64,000 nucleotides of DNA. Origin: Clavibacter sp. VKM Ac-2873. GTDB lineage: Bacteria > Actinomycetota > Actinomycetes > Actinomycetales > Microbacteriaceae. The notes beneath the pieces were generated by a model, which saw nothing but the letters and a program-made list of their open reading frames with translations, did no database searches and was not told the origin of the DNA. Shown here piece by piece: positions 34,756 through 43,432 of this stretch. The stretch covers positions 335,717-399,716 of the forward strand of contig NZ_JADKRS010000003.1 of NCBI RefSeq assembly GCF_015351075.1, given 5' to 3'. The number at the start of each line of letters is the position of its first letter. Position 1 is the first letter of the stretch. A program made the translations under genes and the position numbers.

Positions 34756-36288
34756 TCAGTGCCCGGCGCCGAGGCGGCCGGCGAGGCGGCCGTGCATGGC
34801 GGCGGAGGAGTCGTTCATGCCGGTGATCTCCGCGCGCGCGCCGTGGCGCTCGTACTTGTACGTGATGGCGTCGAGGGCCGCGACGGTCGAGGCGTCCCAC
34901 ACGTGGGATCCGGACATGTCGATGACGACGCGCTCCGGGTCGCCCGCGTAGTCGAACTGCGTGGTGAGGTCGTTGCTGGAGGCGAAGAACAGCTCGCCGA
35001 TCACGGCGTAGTGCGCGGTCTCGACGCCGTCGGCGTCCACCCGCACGGTGCGCTCGACCGTGGCGAAGTGCGCGACGCGGCGGGCGAACACGATCATCGC
35101 GGCGATGACGCCGACGATGACGCCGATGGCGAGGTTGTCGGTGAGGACCACGACGATCACCGTGAGCACCATGACGAGCGTCTCGCCCACGGGCATGCGG
35201 CGCAGCGTCGACGGCCGGATGCTGTGCCAGTCGAAGGTGCCGACCGAGACCATGACCATCACGGCCACGAGCGCGGCCATCGGGATGATCGCGACGACGT
35301 CGCCGAGGCCCACCACGAGGATCAGCAGGAAGACGCCCGCGAGGAACGTGGAGATGCGCGTGCGGGCGCCCGAGGCCTTCACGTTGATCATCGTCTGGCC
35401 GATCATCGCGCAGCCGCCCATGCCGCCGAACAGGCCCGAGAGGATGTTGGCGCCGCCCTGGCCGAGCGTCTCGCGGGTCTTGCGCGACGGGGTGTCGGTG
35501 ATGTCGTCGACGAGCTTCGCGGTCATGAGCGACTCGAGGATCCCGACGAGCGCCAGGGCGAGCGCGTACGGCGCGATGATCCGCAGCGTGTCGAACGTGA
35601 GCGGCACGTCCGGGATGAAGAGGGTCGGCAGGCTGTCGGGCAGCGCGCCCTCGTCGCCCACGGTGGGCACGGCGAGCGCGGTGACGACCACCGCGACCGT
35701 GACCACGACGATGGCGACGAGCGGCGCCGGGATGACCTTCGTGATCCGCGGCATCACCACGATGATCGCGATCCCCGCCGCGACCAGCGGGTAGACGAGC
35801 CACGGCACGCCCACGAGGTTCGGGATCTGCGCGGAGAAGATGAGGATCGCGAGCGCGTTGACGAACCCGACCATCACGCTGCGCGGGATGAATCGCATGA
35901 GCTTCGCGACCCCGAGGAGGCCGAGGACGACCTGCAGGATCCCGCCGAGGATGACGGTGGCGATGAGGTAGTCGAGGCCGTGGTCGCGCACGACCGGCGC
36001 CACGACGAGCGCGACGGCGCCCGTGGCCGCGGTGATCATGGCGGGCCGGCCGCCGAGGAACGCGATCGCGACGGCCATCACGAACGAGGAGAAGAGGCCG
36101 ACGCGCGGATCCACGCCGGCGATGATCGAGAACGAGATCGCCTCGGGGATGAGCGCGAGCGCGACCACGAGGCCCGCGAGCACCTCGCGGCTGAGGAGGC
36201 GCGGGCTCGTCAGCGCCTGGAGGACGGTGGGGCTGGGATGTCGCGCGGGCGGCGCGACGGCGGTCGGGGTGGCTGTTCCTGAGGCCAT
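34756..36288 (-). CDS. SulP family anion transporter with STAS domain
   Basis: 510 residues: a cytosolic start, 10-14 helices with the SulP features LIPEAISFSIIAGVDPRVGLF (about 45-65) and GGMGGCAMIGQTMINVKASGA (about 295-315), and a C-terminal STAS domain (VVIDMSGSHVWDASTVAALDA, about 455-475). It carries sulfate, bicarbonate or another small anion across the plasma membrane; which one is not decided by sequence. ATG 36288 is preceded by GGAG. Monocistronic. Confidence 0.92.
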   Translation of the reverse strand: MASGTATPTAVAPPARHPSPTVLQALTSPRLLSREVLAGLVVALALIPEAISFSIIAGVDPRVGLFSSFVMAVAIAFLGGRPAMITAATGAVALVVAPVVRDHGLDYLIATVILGGILQVVLGLLGVAKLMRFIPRSVMVGFVNALAILIFSAQIPNLVGVPWLVYPLVAAGIAIIVVMPRITKVIPAPLVAIVVVTVAVVVTALAVPTVGDEGALPDSLPTLFIPDVPLTFDTLRIIAPYALALALVGILESLMTAKLVDDITDTPSRKTRETLGQGGANILSGLFGGMGGCAMIGQTMINVKASGARTRISTFLAGVFLLILVVGLGDVVAIIPMAALVAVMVMVSVGTFDWHSIRPSTLRRMPVGETLVMVLTVIVVVLTDNLAIGVIVGVIAAMIVFARRVAHFATVERTVRVDADGVETAHYAVIGELFFASSNDLTTQFDYAGDPERVVIDMSGSHVWDASTVAALDAITYKYERHGARAEITGMNDSSAAMHGRLAGRLGAGH

Positions 36289-36783
36289 GGAGGGACTCCG
36301 TTCTGTCGCGGGCTGCGCGCCCGCTCTGATGAGGTCGTGGGCGCGTCGTCGCGCGGGTGACGGGCGGCCGTCCGGACGGCCGGGAGGGGACGGGGATCGG
36401 AGCGGGGCTCCTGCGGCCAACCCTAACGTGAAGGGAGGGTTGGCGTCACCTCGGCTCGTCGAGCGGGCGCGCGCGGAGCGCCCCGGCGGACTCCCCGGCG
36501 CGGGCATGGGAGACTCGACCCTGACCGCGCATCGCGCACCGCCGCTCCCCACCGTGACACGGACCCCAGTCGACACCGGCTGGTCCCTGATCCGACCGGG
36601 CGCGAGACGGCACCAGCACGACGCGCATCGCTCCCGCCCCCGTCGTCCGCGACCCGGCGCCGCACCACCCGTCCTCGCGGACGGCCCCTGAACATCACCG
36701 GAGGCACCGTCTCCACGCACGAACCGCGCGAGCACGATCCGCGCACCTCGGCATCACCCGCACGACCTGACCAGAAAGGCACC
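36289..36783. other. 495-bp divergent non-coding region
   Basis: Between the SulP gene and rnj. It holds a perfect 18-bp palindrome CGGCCGTCC-GGACGGCCG (36365-36382) and a hairpin CCAACCCT-N11-AGGGTTGG (36417-36443). Read in the SulP direction both lie in its leader, so they might form a regulatory transcript structure. On the rnj side a long 5' leader is likely. I see no convincing small gene or known riboswitch. Confidence 0.5.
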
Positions 36784-38478
36784 ATGCCTCCCACCTCCCA
36801 CGCCCACGCCCTCGACATCGCCAAGCCCGGGCGCCTGCCCCGCGGCGGCCTGCGCGTCACGCCCCTCGGCGGCCTCGGCGACGTCGGCCGCAACATGACG
36901 CTGTTCGAGTACGAGGGCGAGCTGCTCATCGTCGACTGCGGCGTCCTCTTCCCCGAGGAGAGCCAGCCCGGCATCAACGTGATCCTCCCCGACTTCAGCA
37001 CCCTGCGCGGGCGCCTCGACAAGATCACGGGCATCGTCCTCACGCACGGCCACGAGGACCACATCGGCGGCGTCCCCTACCTCCTGCAGGAGCGGCCCGA
37101 CATCCCCATCATCGGATCCCGCCTCACGCTCGCGTTCATCAGCGCGAAGCTCGAGGAGCACAAGATCAAGCCCGTCACGCGCCAGGTCAAGGAGGGCGAC
37201 CGCATCGGCGCCGGCAAGTTCGACCTCGAGTTCGTCGCCGTGAACCACTCCATCCCCGACGGCCTCGCCGTCGCGATCCGCACCGGCGCCGGCATGGTCC
37301 TGCACACGGGCGACTTCAAGATGGACCAGTTCCCGATGGACCGCCGCCTCACCGACCTCGGCGCGTTCGCCCGCCTCGGCGAGGAGGGCGTCGACCTGTT
37401 CCTCGTCGACTCCACCAACGCGGAGGTCCCCGGCTTCGTCACCCCGGAGAAGGACATCGCGCCCGCCATCGAGCAGGTGTTCCGCACGGCGCCCAAGCGG
37501 ATCGTCGTCTCCAGCTTCGCGAGCCACGTGCACCGGATCCAGCAGGTGCTCGACTCCGCCGAGAAGCACGGCCGCAAGGTCTCGTTCGTGGGCCGCTCCA
37601 TGGTGCGGAACATGAAGATCGCCTCCGACCTCGGCTACCTGCGCATCCCGCGGGGCCTCGTCATCGACCTCAAGGCGCTGAACAAGCTGCCGGATGACAA
37701 GGTCACGCTCATCTGCACCGGGTCGCAGGGCGAGCCGATGGCCGCGCTCAGCCGCATGGCGCGCCGCGAGCACATCATCGAGGTGGGCGAGGGCGACACG
37801 ATCCTCCTGGCCAGCTCGCTCATCCCCGGCAACGAGAACGCCATCTACGGCGTGATCAACGGCCTCATCCGCTGGGGCGCCGACGTCGTGCACAAGGGCA
37901 ACGCGAAGGTGCACGTCTCCGGCCACGCCAGCGCCGGAGAGCTCGTGTACTGCTACAACATCGTGAAGCCCCGCAACGTGCTGCCCGTGCACGGCGAGTG
38001 GCGCCACCTGGTCGCCAACGCCGCGCTCGCGGAGAGCACGGGCGTGAAGAACGCGCTCGTCATCGAGGACGGCGTGAGCGTCGACCTCGTCAACGGCCGC
38101 GCCAGCATCTCCGGCCGCGTGCCCGCGCCCTACGTCTTCGTCGACGGCATGACCATCGGCGTCGCCACCGAGGACGCCCTCGAGGAGCGCCGCACGCTCG
38201 CCGCCGAGGGGCAGATCACCGTGCTCGGCATCTTCGACGAGAAGGAGCAGAAGCTCATCCACCCGGCCGAGCTCATCACGCGCGGCTTCGTGGAGCACGA
38301 CGGCTGGATCCCCGAGGCCGAGGCCGCGATCAGCACCGCCCTGAAGAACGCGGCCGCCAAGCGCCACCTCGACGGCGTCGCCGCCGAGCGCGCCATGAGC
38401 GACGGCCTGCAGCGCTGGCTCCAGCGCCGCCACCGCCGCACGCCGGTGGTCACGGTGATCGTGGTGGACGCCGACTAG
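36784..38478 (+). CDS. rnj: Ribonuclease J
   Basis: 564 residues. Metallo-beta-lactamase fold with the metal motif H88-G-H90-E-D92-H93 in LTHGHEDHIGG, further ligands in NHSIPDG and HTGDFK, and the beta-CASP segment with SSFASHVHR and GRSMVRN. The C-terminal domain (about 450-560) is the RNase J type. It is a 5'-3' exoribonuclease and endoribonuclease for mRNA and rRNA maturation in the cytosol; actinobacteria usually have one copy beside RNase E. Length fits the family. The 5' leader is long. Confidence 0.95.
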   Translation: MPPTSHAHALDIAKPGRLPRGGLRVTPLGGLGDVGRNMTLFEYEGELLIVDCGVLFPEESQPGINVILPDFSTLRGRLDKITGIVLTHGHEDHIGGVPYLLQERPDIPIIGSRLTLAFISAKLEEHKIKPVTRQVKEGDRIGAGKFDLEFVAVNHSIPDGLAVAIRTGAGMVLHTGDFKMDQFPMDRRLTDLGAFARLGEEGVDLFLVDSTNAEVPGFVTPEKDIAPAIEQVFRTAPKRIVVSSFASHVHRIQQVLDSAEKHGRKVSFVGRSMVRNMKIASDLGYLRIPRGLVIDLKALNKLPDDKVTLICTGSQGEPMAALSRMARREHIIEVGEGDTILLASSLIPGNENAIYGVINGLIRWGADVVHKGNAKVHVSGHASAGELVYCYNIVKPRNVLPVHGEWRHLVANAALAESTGVKNALVIEDGVSVDLVNGRASISGRVPAPYVFVDGMTIGVATEDALEERRTLAAEGQITVLGIFDEKEQKLIHPAELITRGFVEHDGWIPEAEAAISTALKNAAAKRHLDGVAAERAMSDGLQRWLQRRHRRTPVVTVIVVDAD

Positions 38479-38500
38479 CTCGACCCGCGGAGACGCGACG

Positions 38501-38535
38501 GGGGCGTGTGCGGGGCTGAGCCCGGCACGCGCCCC
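38501..38535 (+). terminator. Terminator of rnj
   Basis: Hairpin GGGGCGTGTGCGGGGCT / AGCCCGGCACGCGCCCC, 15 of 17 positions paired, starting 22 bases after the rnj stop. The following gene starts 14 bases later, so some read-through is possible. Confidence 0.65.
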
Positions 38536-38549
38536 TCGTACGATGCAGC

Positions 38550-39080
38550 ATGCCCACCCGGATCCACCTCGCCGCCGACGGCGACCTCGACGCGCTGCAG
38601 CGGATCGAGGACGACGCCGACCGCCTGCTCGTCGACCTCCTGGCGCCGGAGGACTGGCCGCCCGCGCCGACCGGGGCGGCGCGGGCCGCGGAGCCGGGGT
38701 TCCTGCTCGTCGCGGAGGATCCCGTCGCGGGATCCCGCGGCGGACCCGGCGCCGTGCTCGTCGGCTTCGCGCACGTCCTCGAAGTGGACGGCCTCGCGCA
38801 CCTGGAGCAGGTCTCCGTGCCGCCCGAGCACGGCCGCCGCGGCCACGGCCGCGCGCTCGTCGAGGCGTCCGCCGCCGAGGGCCGGCGCCGCGGGCACCGG
38901 CGGATCACGCTGCGCACGTTCGCGGACGTGCCGTGGAACGCGCCCGCCTACGCGCGCATGGGGTTCGCCGAGGAGCCGCCCGCGACGCCGTTCCACGCGG
39001 CGCTCGTGGAGACGGAGGCGCGGCTCGGCCTCGATCGGCTCGGGCGGCGGATCCAGATGGGGCGCGAGCTGGACGCATGA
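38550..39080 (+). CDS. GNAT family N-acetyltransferase
   Basis: 176 residues. Acetyl-CoA-binding motif A is clear: LEQVSVPPEHGRRGHGRALVEA (about 90-111), followed by the motif B segment APAYARMGFAEE. Enzymes of this family acetylate amines of small molecules or proteins; the acceptor is unknown. Its stop overlaps the start of the next gene (ATGA), so the two proteins are made together. Confidence 0.88.
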   Translation: MPTRIHLAADGDLDALQRIEDDADRLLVDLLAPEDWPPAPTGAARAAEPGFLLVAEDPVAGSRGGPGAVLVGFAHVLEVDGLAHLEQVSVPPEHGRRGHGRALVEASAAEGRRRGHRRITLRTFADVPWNAPAYARMGFAEEPPATPFHAALVETEARLGLDRLGRRIQMGRELDA

Positions 39081-39493
39081 TCGACCCGACCGACCTGACG
39101 CTCGCCGAGGGCGACCGTCGGCGGCTCATCGTCTGGGCGGCGGCGTGCGGAGCCCGGCTCCTCCCGGCCTTCTCCGCCGAGCGCCCGGACGACGGCCGGC
39201 TGCGCGACGCCATCACCGGCGCGGCCGCGTTCGCGGACGGGAGTCTGGGCGTCGGCGCGATGCGATCCCTCGCGTTCGCCTGCCATGCCGCCGCCCGCGA
39301 CGCCGAATCCGCGGAGGCGACCGCCGTCGCGCGCGCGGTCGGGCAGGCCGCGGCCGTGGCCCACATGGCGGCCCACGGCCGCCAGATCCCGCGGTACACG
39401 CGGAAGGCGCTGTCGGGCGAGGCGCTCGTGGCGGAGCTGGAGTGGCAGCGCGAGAATGTGCCCTCGGAGTTCGCCGCGTACGTCTTCGGCTGA
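39077..39493 (+). CDS. Imm-5-like (putative immunity protein family)
   Basis: 138 residues, all helical, Ala-rich, without signal peptide. RLIVWAAACGARLLPAFSAE, RPDDGRLRDAITGAAAFADG and GQAAAVAHMAAHGR match the layout of the actinobacterial family usually labelled putative immunity protein (Imm-5-like). That label comes from toxin-locus comparisons; no toxin gene is adjacent here. Coupled to a GNAT enzyme, so the pair may act together, for example in self-protection by acetylation; inference only. Confidence 0.65.
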   Translation: MIDPTDLTLAEGDRRRLIVWAAACGARLLPAFSAERPDDGRLRDAITGAAAFADGSLGVGAMRSLAFACHAAARDAESAEATAVARAVGQAAAVAHMAAHGRQIPRYTRKALSGEALVAELEWQRENVPSEFAAYVFG

Positions 39494-39669
39494 GAGGTCC
39501 GGCGGCGCGACGGGCCGGGCGGTTGCGCGGCGGACCGGATCCGCGGGCGGCCCGGGCGCGCGCTGCCCGCGGCCGCCACGATCTCCCTCGGGCGCCTGCG
39601 GCGCGGTGATCCGCACGCACCGCATCGACGCTGATGCGGCGCGCACCCGACCGTCCCATCGCGCCTCTC

Positions 39670-39695
39670 CCCGGGACAGGGACCGAGGTCCCGGG
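39670..39695. terminator. Hairpin between Imm-5-like gene and phosphoketolase remnant
   Basis: Perfect 8-bp stem CCCGGGAC / GTCCCGGG, 10-nt loop, 177 bases past the stop at 39493. A possible terminator; no U-tract. The rest of 39494-39769 holds no gene I can support. Confidence 0.4.
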
Positions 39696-39770
39696 ACGCC
39701 TCCGACCCCGTGCCGCCGCTGCGGCCGGTCAGGCGCCGGCCCACGCGGGCGCGTCCGACGCCGCACCCAG

Positions 39771-39959
39771 GGGCCGCTCCGCCAGCGGATGGAGGACGCG
39801 CGCCTCCGCGCGCGCCAGTGCACGCGCGAGCACGGCGAGGACATCCCCGAGGTCGCCGACTGGACCTGGGCCGACTCGGTCACGGGCAGCGTGCGCGGCG
39901 CGAACGTGGGCGTCGGGCAGCTGTCGGTCGCGAGCTCCACGGGCGGGGACGACGAGTAG
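39771..39959 (+). pseudogene. C-terminal fragment of a phosphoketolase (XFP) gene
   Basis: One frame reads PLRQRMEDARLRARQC, then TREHGEDIPEVADWTW, closely matching the C-terminal end of xylulose-5-phosphate/fructose-6-phosphate phosphoketolases, where a TREHGEDxPEVRDWxW segment ends the protein. About 55-60 of the ~800 residues remain. Upstream the frame loses any resemblance. After WTW it runs on for some 26 residues to a stop at 39959. A deletion seems to have removed the gene body. Confidence 0.65.
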
Positions 39960-40094
39960 GGCGGGGCGCGCGGGCCGGACCGCCGGACCGCGCGGGCATC
40001 CCGGCCGATAGGCTCCGAGGAGGCCCGGGATCCGGTGCGCGCACGCGTCTCGTGCGGCACCGACGGCTCGGGCGCCGAGGGGAACGGGACGGTC

Positions 40095-41237
40095 ATGCGC
40101 GCTCTGAGGATCTTCCGCACGCGACCCGTCCTGCGGGGGCTGCTCTTCTGCGTCGTCGGCGCGCTGATCACCGGGACCGGCGTCTTCGGCATCGTCTCGG
40201 CGCTGCACGAGGCGGGCGCGCGCGACGCCCTGACGGACGGCGCCGGCGTCACCGCGGACGCGACGCTGACCGAGGTGGTCACGATCGACTCCGCGACGGA
40301 CCGCAGCCGGAACTCCGGCAGGGAGGTCTGCCCGCGCTACGGCTTCACGGCCGCCGACGGCTCGACGCACACCGTGCTCGACCGGTCGCAGTGCAGCCGT
40401 CGAGCGGCGGACTTCACGATCGGCTCCACCATCCCCGTCGTCTACGACCCGGCGGATCCCGATGGCGCCCTCATCGACACCCCTGAGGCCCGCGGCGGCT
40501 CCCGCTTCGGGCTGGTCTTCGCGATCGCGATGACGCTCCTCGGCGGCGGGATCCTGGTCGCCGCGCCGTCCGCCGTGCGACGCGCGCGGCGGAACCGCGA
40601 GGCCGAGGACGCGGCGGACGCCGTGCGCGCGGAGATGCCCGCGACGAGCGGTGAGTCGACGGCGTACCCCGAGGTCGCCGCAGCCGCTGCCGCGGCCGGC
40701 ACCGGCACCGCCGCCGGCACCGCCACGGAGCGGTTCGCGCGCCGGGTGGCGGCCGGCCTCGACGGCACCCCGTTCACGGTGGAGCCGCGACCGGACGGAT
40801 TCCGCGTGGGGTACGCGCTGGCGGACGCGCGCTGGTGGTCGATCCTCCAGTACTCCGACGTGCGGGACAGCATCACCTACACGGTGCGCGTCGACGAGCG
40901 GCGGAACCGGTTCCGCATCACCGACACCCTCCGCACGCTGACCTGGACCGCGGGCGCGACCGGGATGGTGCCGCGTCTCGGGCTGTCGTTCTCGATCGTG
41001 TCCGGGCGCGTCCGGTACCGCCGGATCATCCAGCTGGGACTCGTGCCGGGCGGGACCCTCACGGCGTTCAGCCCCGACGCCGAGCGCGCCCGCATCGTGG
41101 AGACGGGCCGGTCGCTCGGGCTCCGGCAGGGCGCGGGCCGCTCCACGCTCATCGGCCTGTGGGCGGCGGGCGGCGCGATCGGCCTCTGCATCATCGGCGC
41201 GGCGACCGCGCTGCTGATCACGGCGCTGACGCGGTAG
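40095..41237 (+). CDS. DUF3592-type membrane protein
   Basis: 380 residues from ATG 40095. TM helix ~12-34 (VLRGLLFCVVGALITGTGVFG), an external region of about 110 residues with CPRYGFTAADGSTHTVLD and IPVVYDPADPDGALID, the hallmark of DUF3592, then a second helix ~140-162. The C-terminal half is cytosolic and beta-rich (FTVEPRPDGFRVGYALADAR), and a third helix (~355-377) ends the protein. Function unknown. The large domain after the second helix is not part of ordinary DUF3592 proteins. Confidence 0.8.
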   Translation: MRALRIFRTRPVLRGLLFCVVGALITGTGVFGIVSALHEAGARDALTDGAGVTADATLTEVVTIDSATDRSRNSGREVCPRYGFTAADGSTHTVLDRSQCSRRAADFTIGSTIPVVYDPADPDGALIDTPEARGGSRFGLVFAIAMTLLGGGILVAAPSAVRRARRNREAEDAADAVRAEMPATSGESTAYPEVAAAAAAAGTGTAAGTATERFARRVAAGLDGTPFTVEPRPDGFRVGYALADARWWSILQYSDVRDSITYTVRVDERRNRFRITDTLRTLTWTAGATGMVPRLGLSFSIVSGRVRYRRIIQLGLVPGGTLTAFSPDAERARIVETGRSLGLRQGAGRSTLIGLWAAGGAIGLCIIGAATALLITALTR

Positions 41238-41256
41238 TCGCCGGACCCGCGCCGGA

Positions 41257-43413
41257 CTACCGCCCCCTGGCCACCCGCCCGCGCCACAGCAGCCACACGA
41301 AGTACGGGGTGCCGACGAGCGCGGTCACGAGGCCCGCGCCGAGCTGGCCCGGGGCGATCACGGTGCGGCCGAGCAGGTCGGCGAGGGTCACGAGGGCGGC
41401 GCCCAGCAGGATCGCGACGGGCACGACGCGCGCATGGCGGGATCCGACGAGCGCGCGGGCGGCGTGCGGCGCGACCAGGCCGACGAAGCCGATCACGCCC
41501 ACCGCCGCGACCGCCGTCGCCGTGAGCACCACCGCGATCGTGAGGGCCAGCAGGCGGGAGCGCCCGAGCGAGACGCCGAGAAGGCGCGGGGTGTCGTCGT
41601 CGAGGGCGACGAGGTCGAGCATCCGGTGCCGCGGTGCCGCGACCGCCACCGCGAGCACGAGCGCGGCCAGCACCGGCAGGGCGTCGTCGAATCCGCGGCC
41701 GTAGGTGGATCCGGACAGCCAGGTGAGCGCCTTCGCCCCGTTGAACGGGTCGGTGAGCACGATGATCATGCTGATGGCTGCGGCCGTGCCCGCCGAGACG
41801 CCGACGCCGATGAGCACGAGCCGGTTCTGCGGGAAGCCGCCGCGCGCGGCGAGGCCGAAGACGACGCCGGCCGCCGCGAGCGCGCCCAGCCCGGCCGCGC
41901 CGGCGATGCCCCAGCCGGACGCGAGCGGCGCGGTGGTCACGAACAGCACGGCGCCGAGGCCCGCGCCGCCGGAGACGCCGAGGATCGCGGGATCCGCGAG
42001 CGGGTTCCGGGTCACGGCCTGCACGAGCACGCCCGCGAGCGCGAGCGCGGCGCCCGCGAGCACGGCCGCGAGCACGCGCGGCACGCGGGTGTCGAGCACG
42101 TAGCTGACGACGGGGCCGGCGGTGCCGCGGATCCCGTTCGCGAGGTCGCCGAGGAGCAGCTTCGCGTCGCCGAGGAGCACGGAGGCGAGGAGCAGGCCGA
42201 CGAGCACGGCGACCAGCGCGCCGACCACGAGCGCGGCGCGACGGCGGGTGATCACGCCGTGCCGCTCGGTGGGCGCGGGCGTCGCGCTGTCGCGGGTGCG
42301 GACGGCCAGCACCACGAGCACGACCGCGCCGATGAGGGAGGTGACGAGCCCGGTCGGCACGGCGACCGACGCCTCGGCGCCGACGACCGCGCGCAGCAGC
42401 ACGTCGGCGAGCAGCACGACGGCCGCGCCCATGAGGCCCGCGACGGGCACGAAGACCCACGAGCGGCGGACGCCCGGCACGAGCCGGCGCAGCGGCCGCA
42501 CGAAGGCGGGCGCGTACAGGCCGACGAAGCCGATGGGCCCTGCCACCGTCACGGCGGCGGCGGCGAGCAGCACCGACGCGAGCACGGCGATCACGCGGGT
42601 CGCCCGCACGTCCACGCCGAGGCTGCGGGCGGCGTCGTCGCCGAGCCCGAGCGCGTCGAGGCGGCGGGTGATGAGGAGCAGGATCCCGAGCGCGACCACC
42701 ACGACGGGCGCCATCTGCGCGACCGCGTCGAACCCGTTCTGGCCGATGCCGCCCTGGCCCCAGCGGTAGAGGCCGCTGGTCTGTTGCGGGAAGAGGAGTA
42801 GGAGCGCGCTGGTGACGGATCCGAGGCCGAGCGCGAGCGCGCTGCCCGCGAGCACGAGGCGCACGGTGCCGGATCCGAGGCCCGAGACCGCGAGCACGAC
42901 CGCCGCCGCGACGAGCCCGCCGACGAACGCGACGCCCGCGCCGGCGAGCACCGGCAGCGTGAGCCCGGTGACGGCCGCGACCGCGAGGGCCGCGTACGCG
43001 CCCGCGTTCACGGCGAGCGTGTCGGGCGAGGCGAGCACGTTGCGGCTCACCGTCTGGAGGGCGGCGCCGGCGGCGCCGAGGGCGAGGCCCACGAGGATCC
43101 CCGCGGCCATGCGCGGCAGCCGGGACGCGACCACGACGGACGCGTCGCCCGGCGTCGCGCGCCCGGTGAGCGCCTCCCACACCTCCCGCGGGCCGACCGC
43201 TGCGGTGCCCTGGGTGACGTCGATCACCGCGAGCACCGCCACGACGAGCGCGAGGACGGCGACGACCGCGATCGCCCGCACCGGGATCCGGCCGGCCCCG
43301 TCGGCGCGCGCGACGGCGGCGGGCGACGGGGCGGGATCCGGGATCGCCGCCGCGCGGGCCGACGCCTCGGGGGCGTCGGCCGACGGGGGCGCGGTGCGGA
43401 CGGGAGCGGTCAT
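41257..43413 (-). CDS. FecCD-type siderophore ABC permease, two units fused
   Basis: 718 residues: two complete FecCD permease domains in one chain (about 50-375 and 385-718), as in FhuB, instead of two separate proteins of ~340. Each half has GFVGLYAPAFVR or GFVGLVAPHAAR near its end, the family signature. A Pro/Ala-rich lead precedes the first helix. It forms the membrane channel for a ferric siderophore. The binding-protein gene ends 19 bases upstream. Confidence 0.93.
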   Translation of the reverse strand: MTAPVRTAPPSADAPEASARAAAIPDPAPSPAAVARADGAGRIPVRAIAVVAVLALVVAVLAVIDVTQGTAAVGPREVWEALTGRATPGDASVVVASRLPRMAAGILVGLALGAAGAALQTVSRNVLASPDTLAVNAGAYAALAVAAVTGLTLPVLAGAGVAFVGGLVAAAVVLAVSGLGSGTVRLVLAGSALALGLGSVTSALLLLFPQQTSGLYRWGQGGIGQNGFDAVAQMAPVVVVALGILLLITRRLDALGLGDDAARSLGVDVRATRVIAVLASVLLAAAAVTVAGPIGFVGLYAPAFVRPLRRLVPGVRRSWVFVPVAGLMGAAVVLLADVLLRAVVGAEASVAVPTGLVTSLIGAVVLVVLAVRTRDSATPAPTERHGVITRRRAALVVGALVAVLVGLLLASVLLGDAKLLLGDLANGIRGTAGPVVSYVLDTRVPRVLAAVLAGAALALAGVLVQAVTRNPLADPAILGVSGGAGLGAVLFVTTAPLASGWGIAGAAGLGALAAAGVVFGLAARGGFPQNRLVLIGVGVSAGTAAAISMIIVLTDPFNGAKALTWLSGSTYGRGFDDALPVLAALVLAVAVAAPRHRMLDLVALDDDTPRLLGVSLGRSRLLALTIAVVLTATAVAAVGVIGFVGLVAPHAARALVGSRHARVVPVAILLGAALVTLADLLGRTVIAPGQLGAGLVTALVGTPYFVWLLWRGRVARGR

Positions 43414-43432
43414 CGGTTCGGCGGGGTGCGGG

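Noticed and set aside
39494..39769. Possible gene between the Imm-5-like gene and the phosphoketolase scrap
   Set aside because: Open frames are Arg/Pro/Ala-rich in all phases and lack start signals; only one hairpin is supportable.
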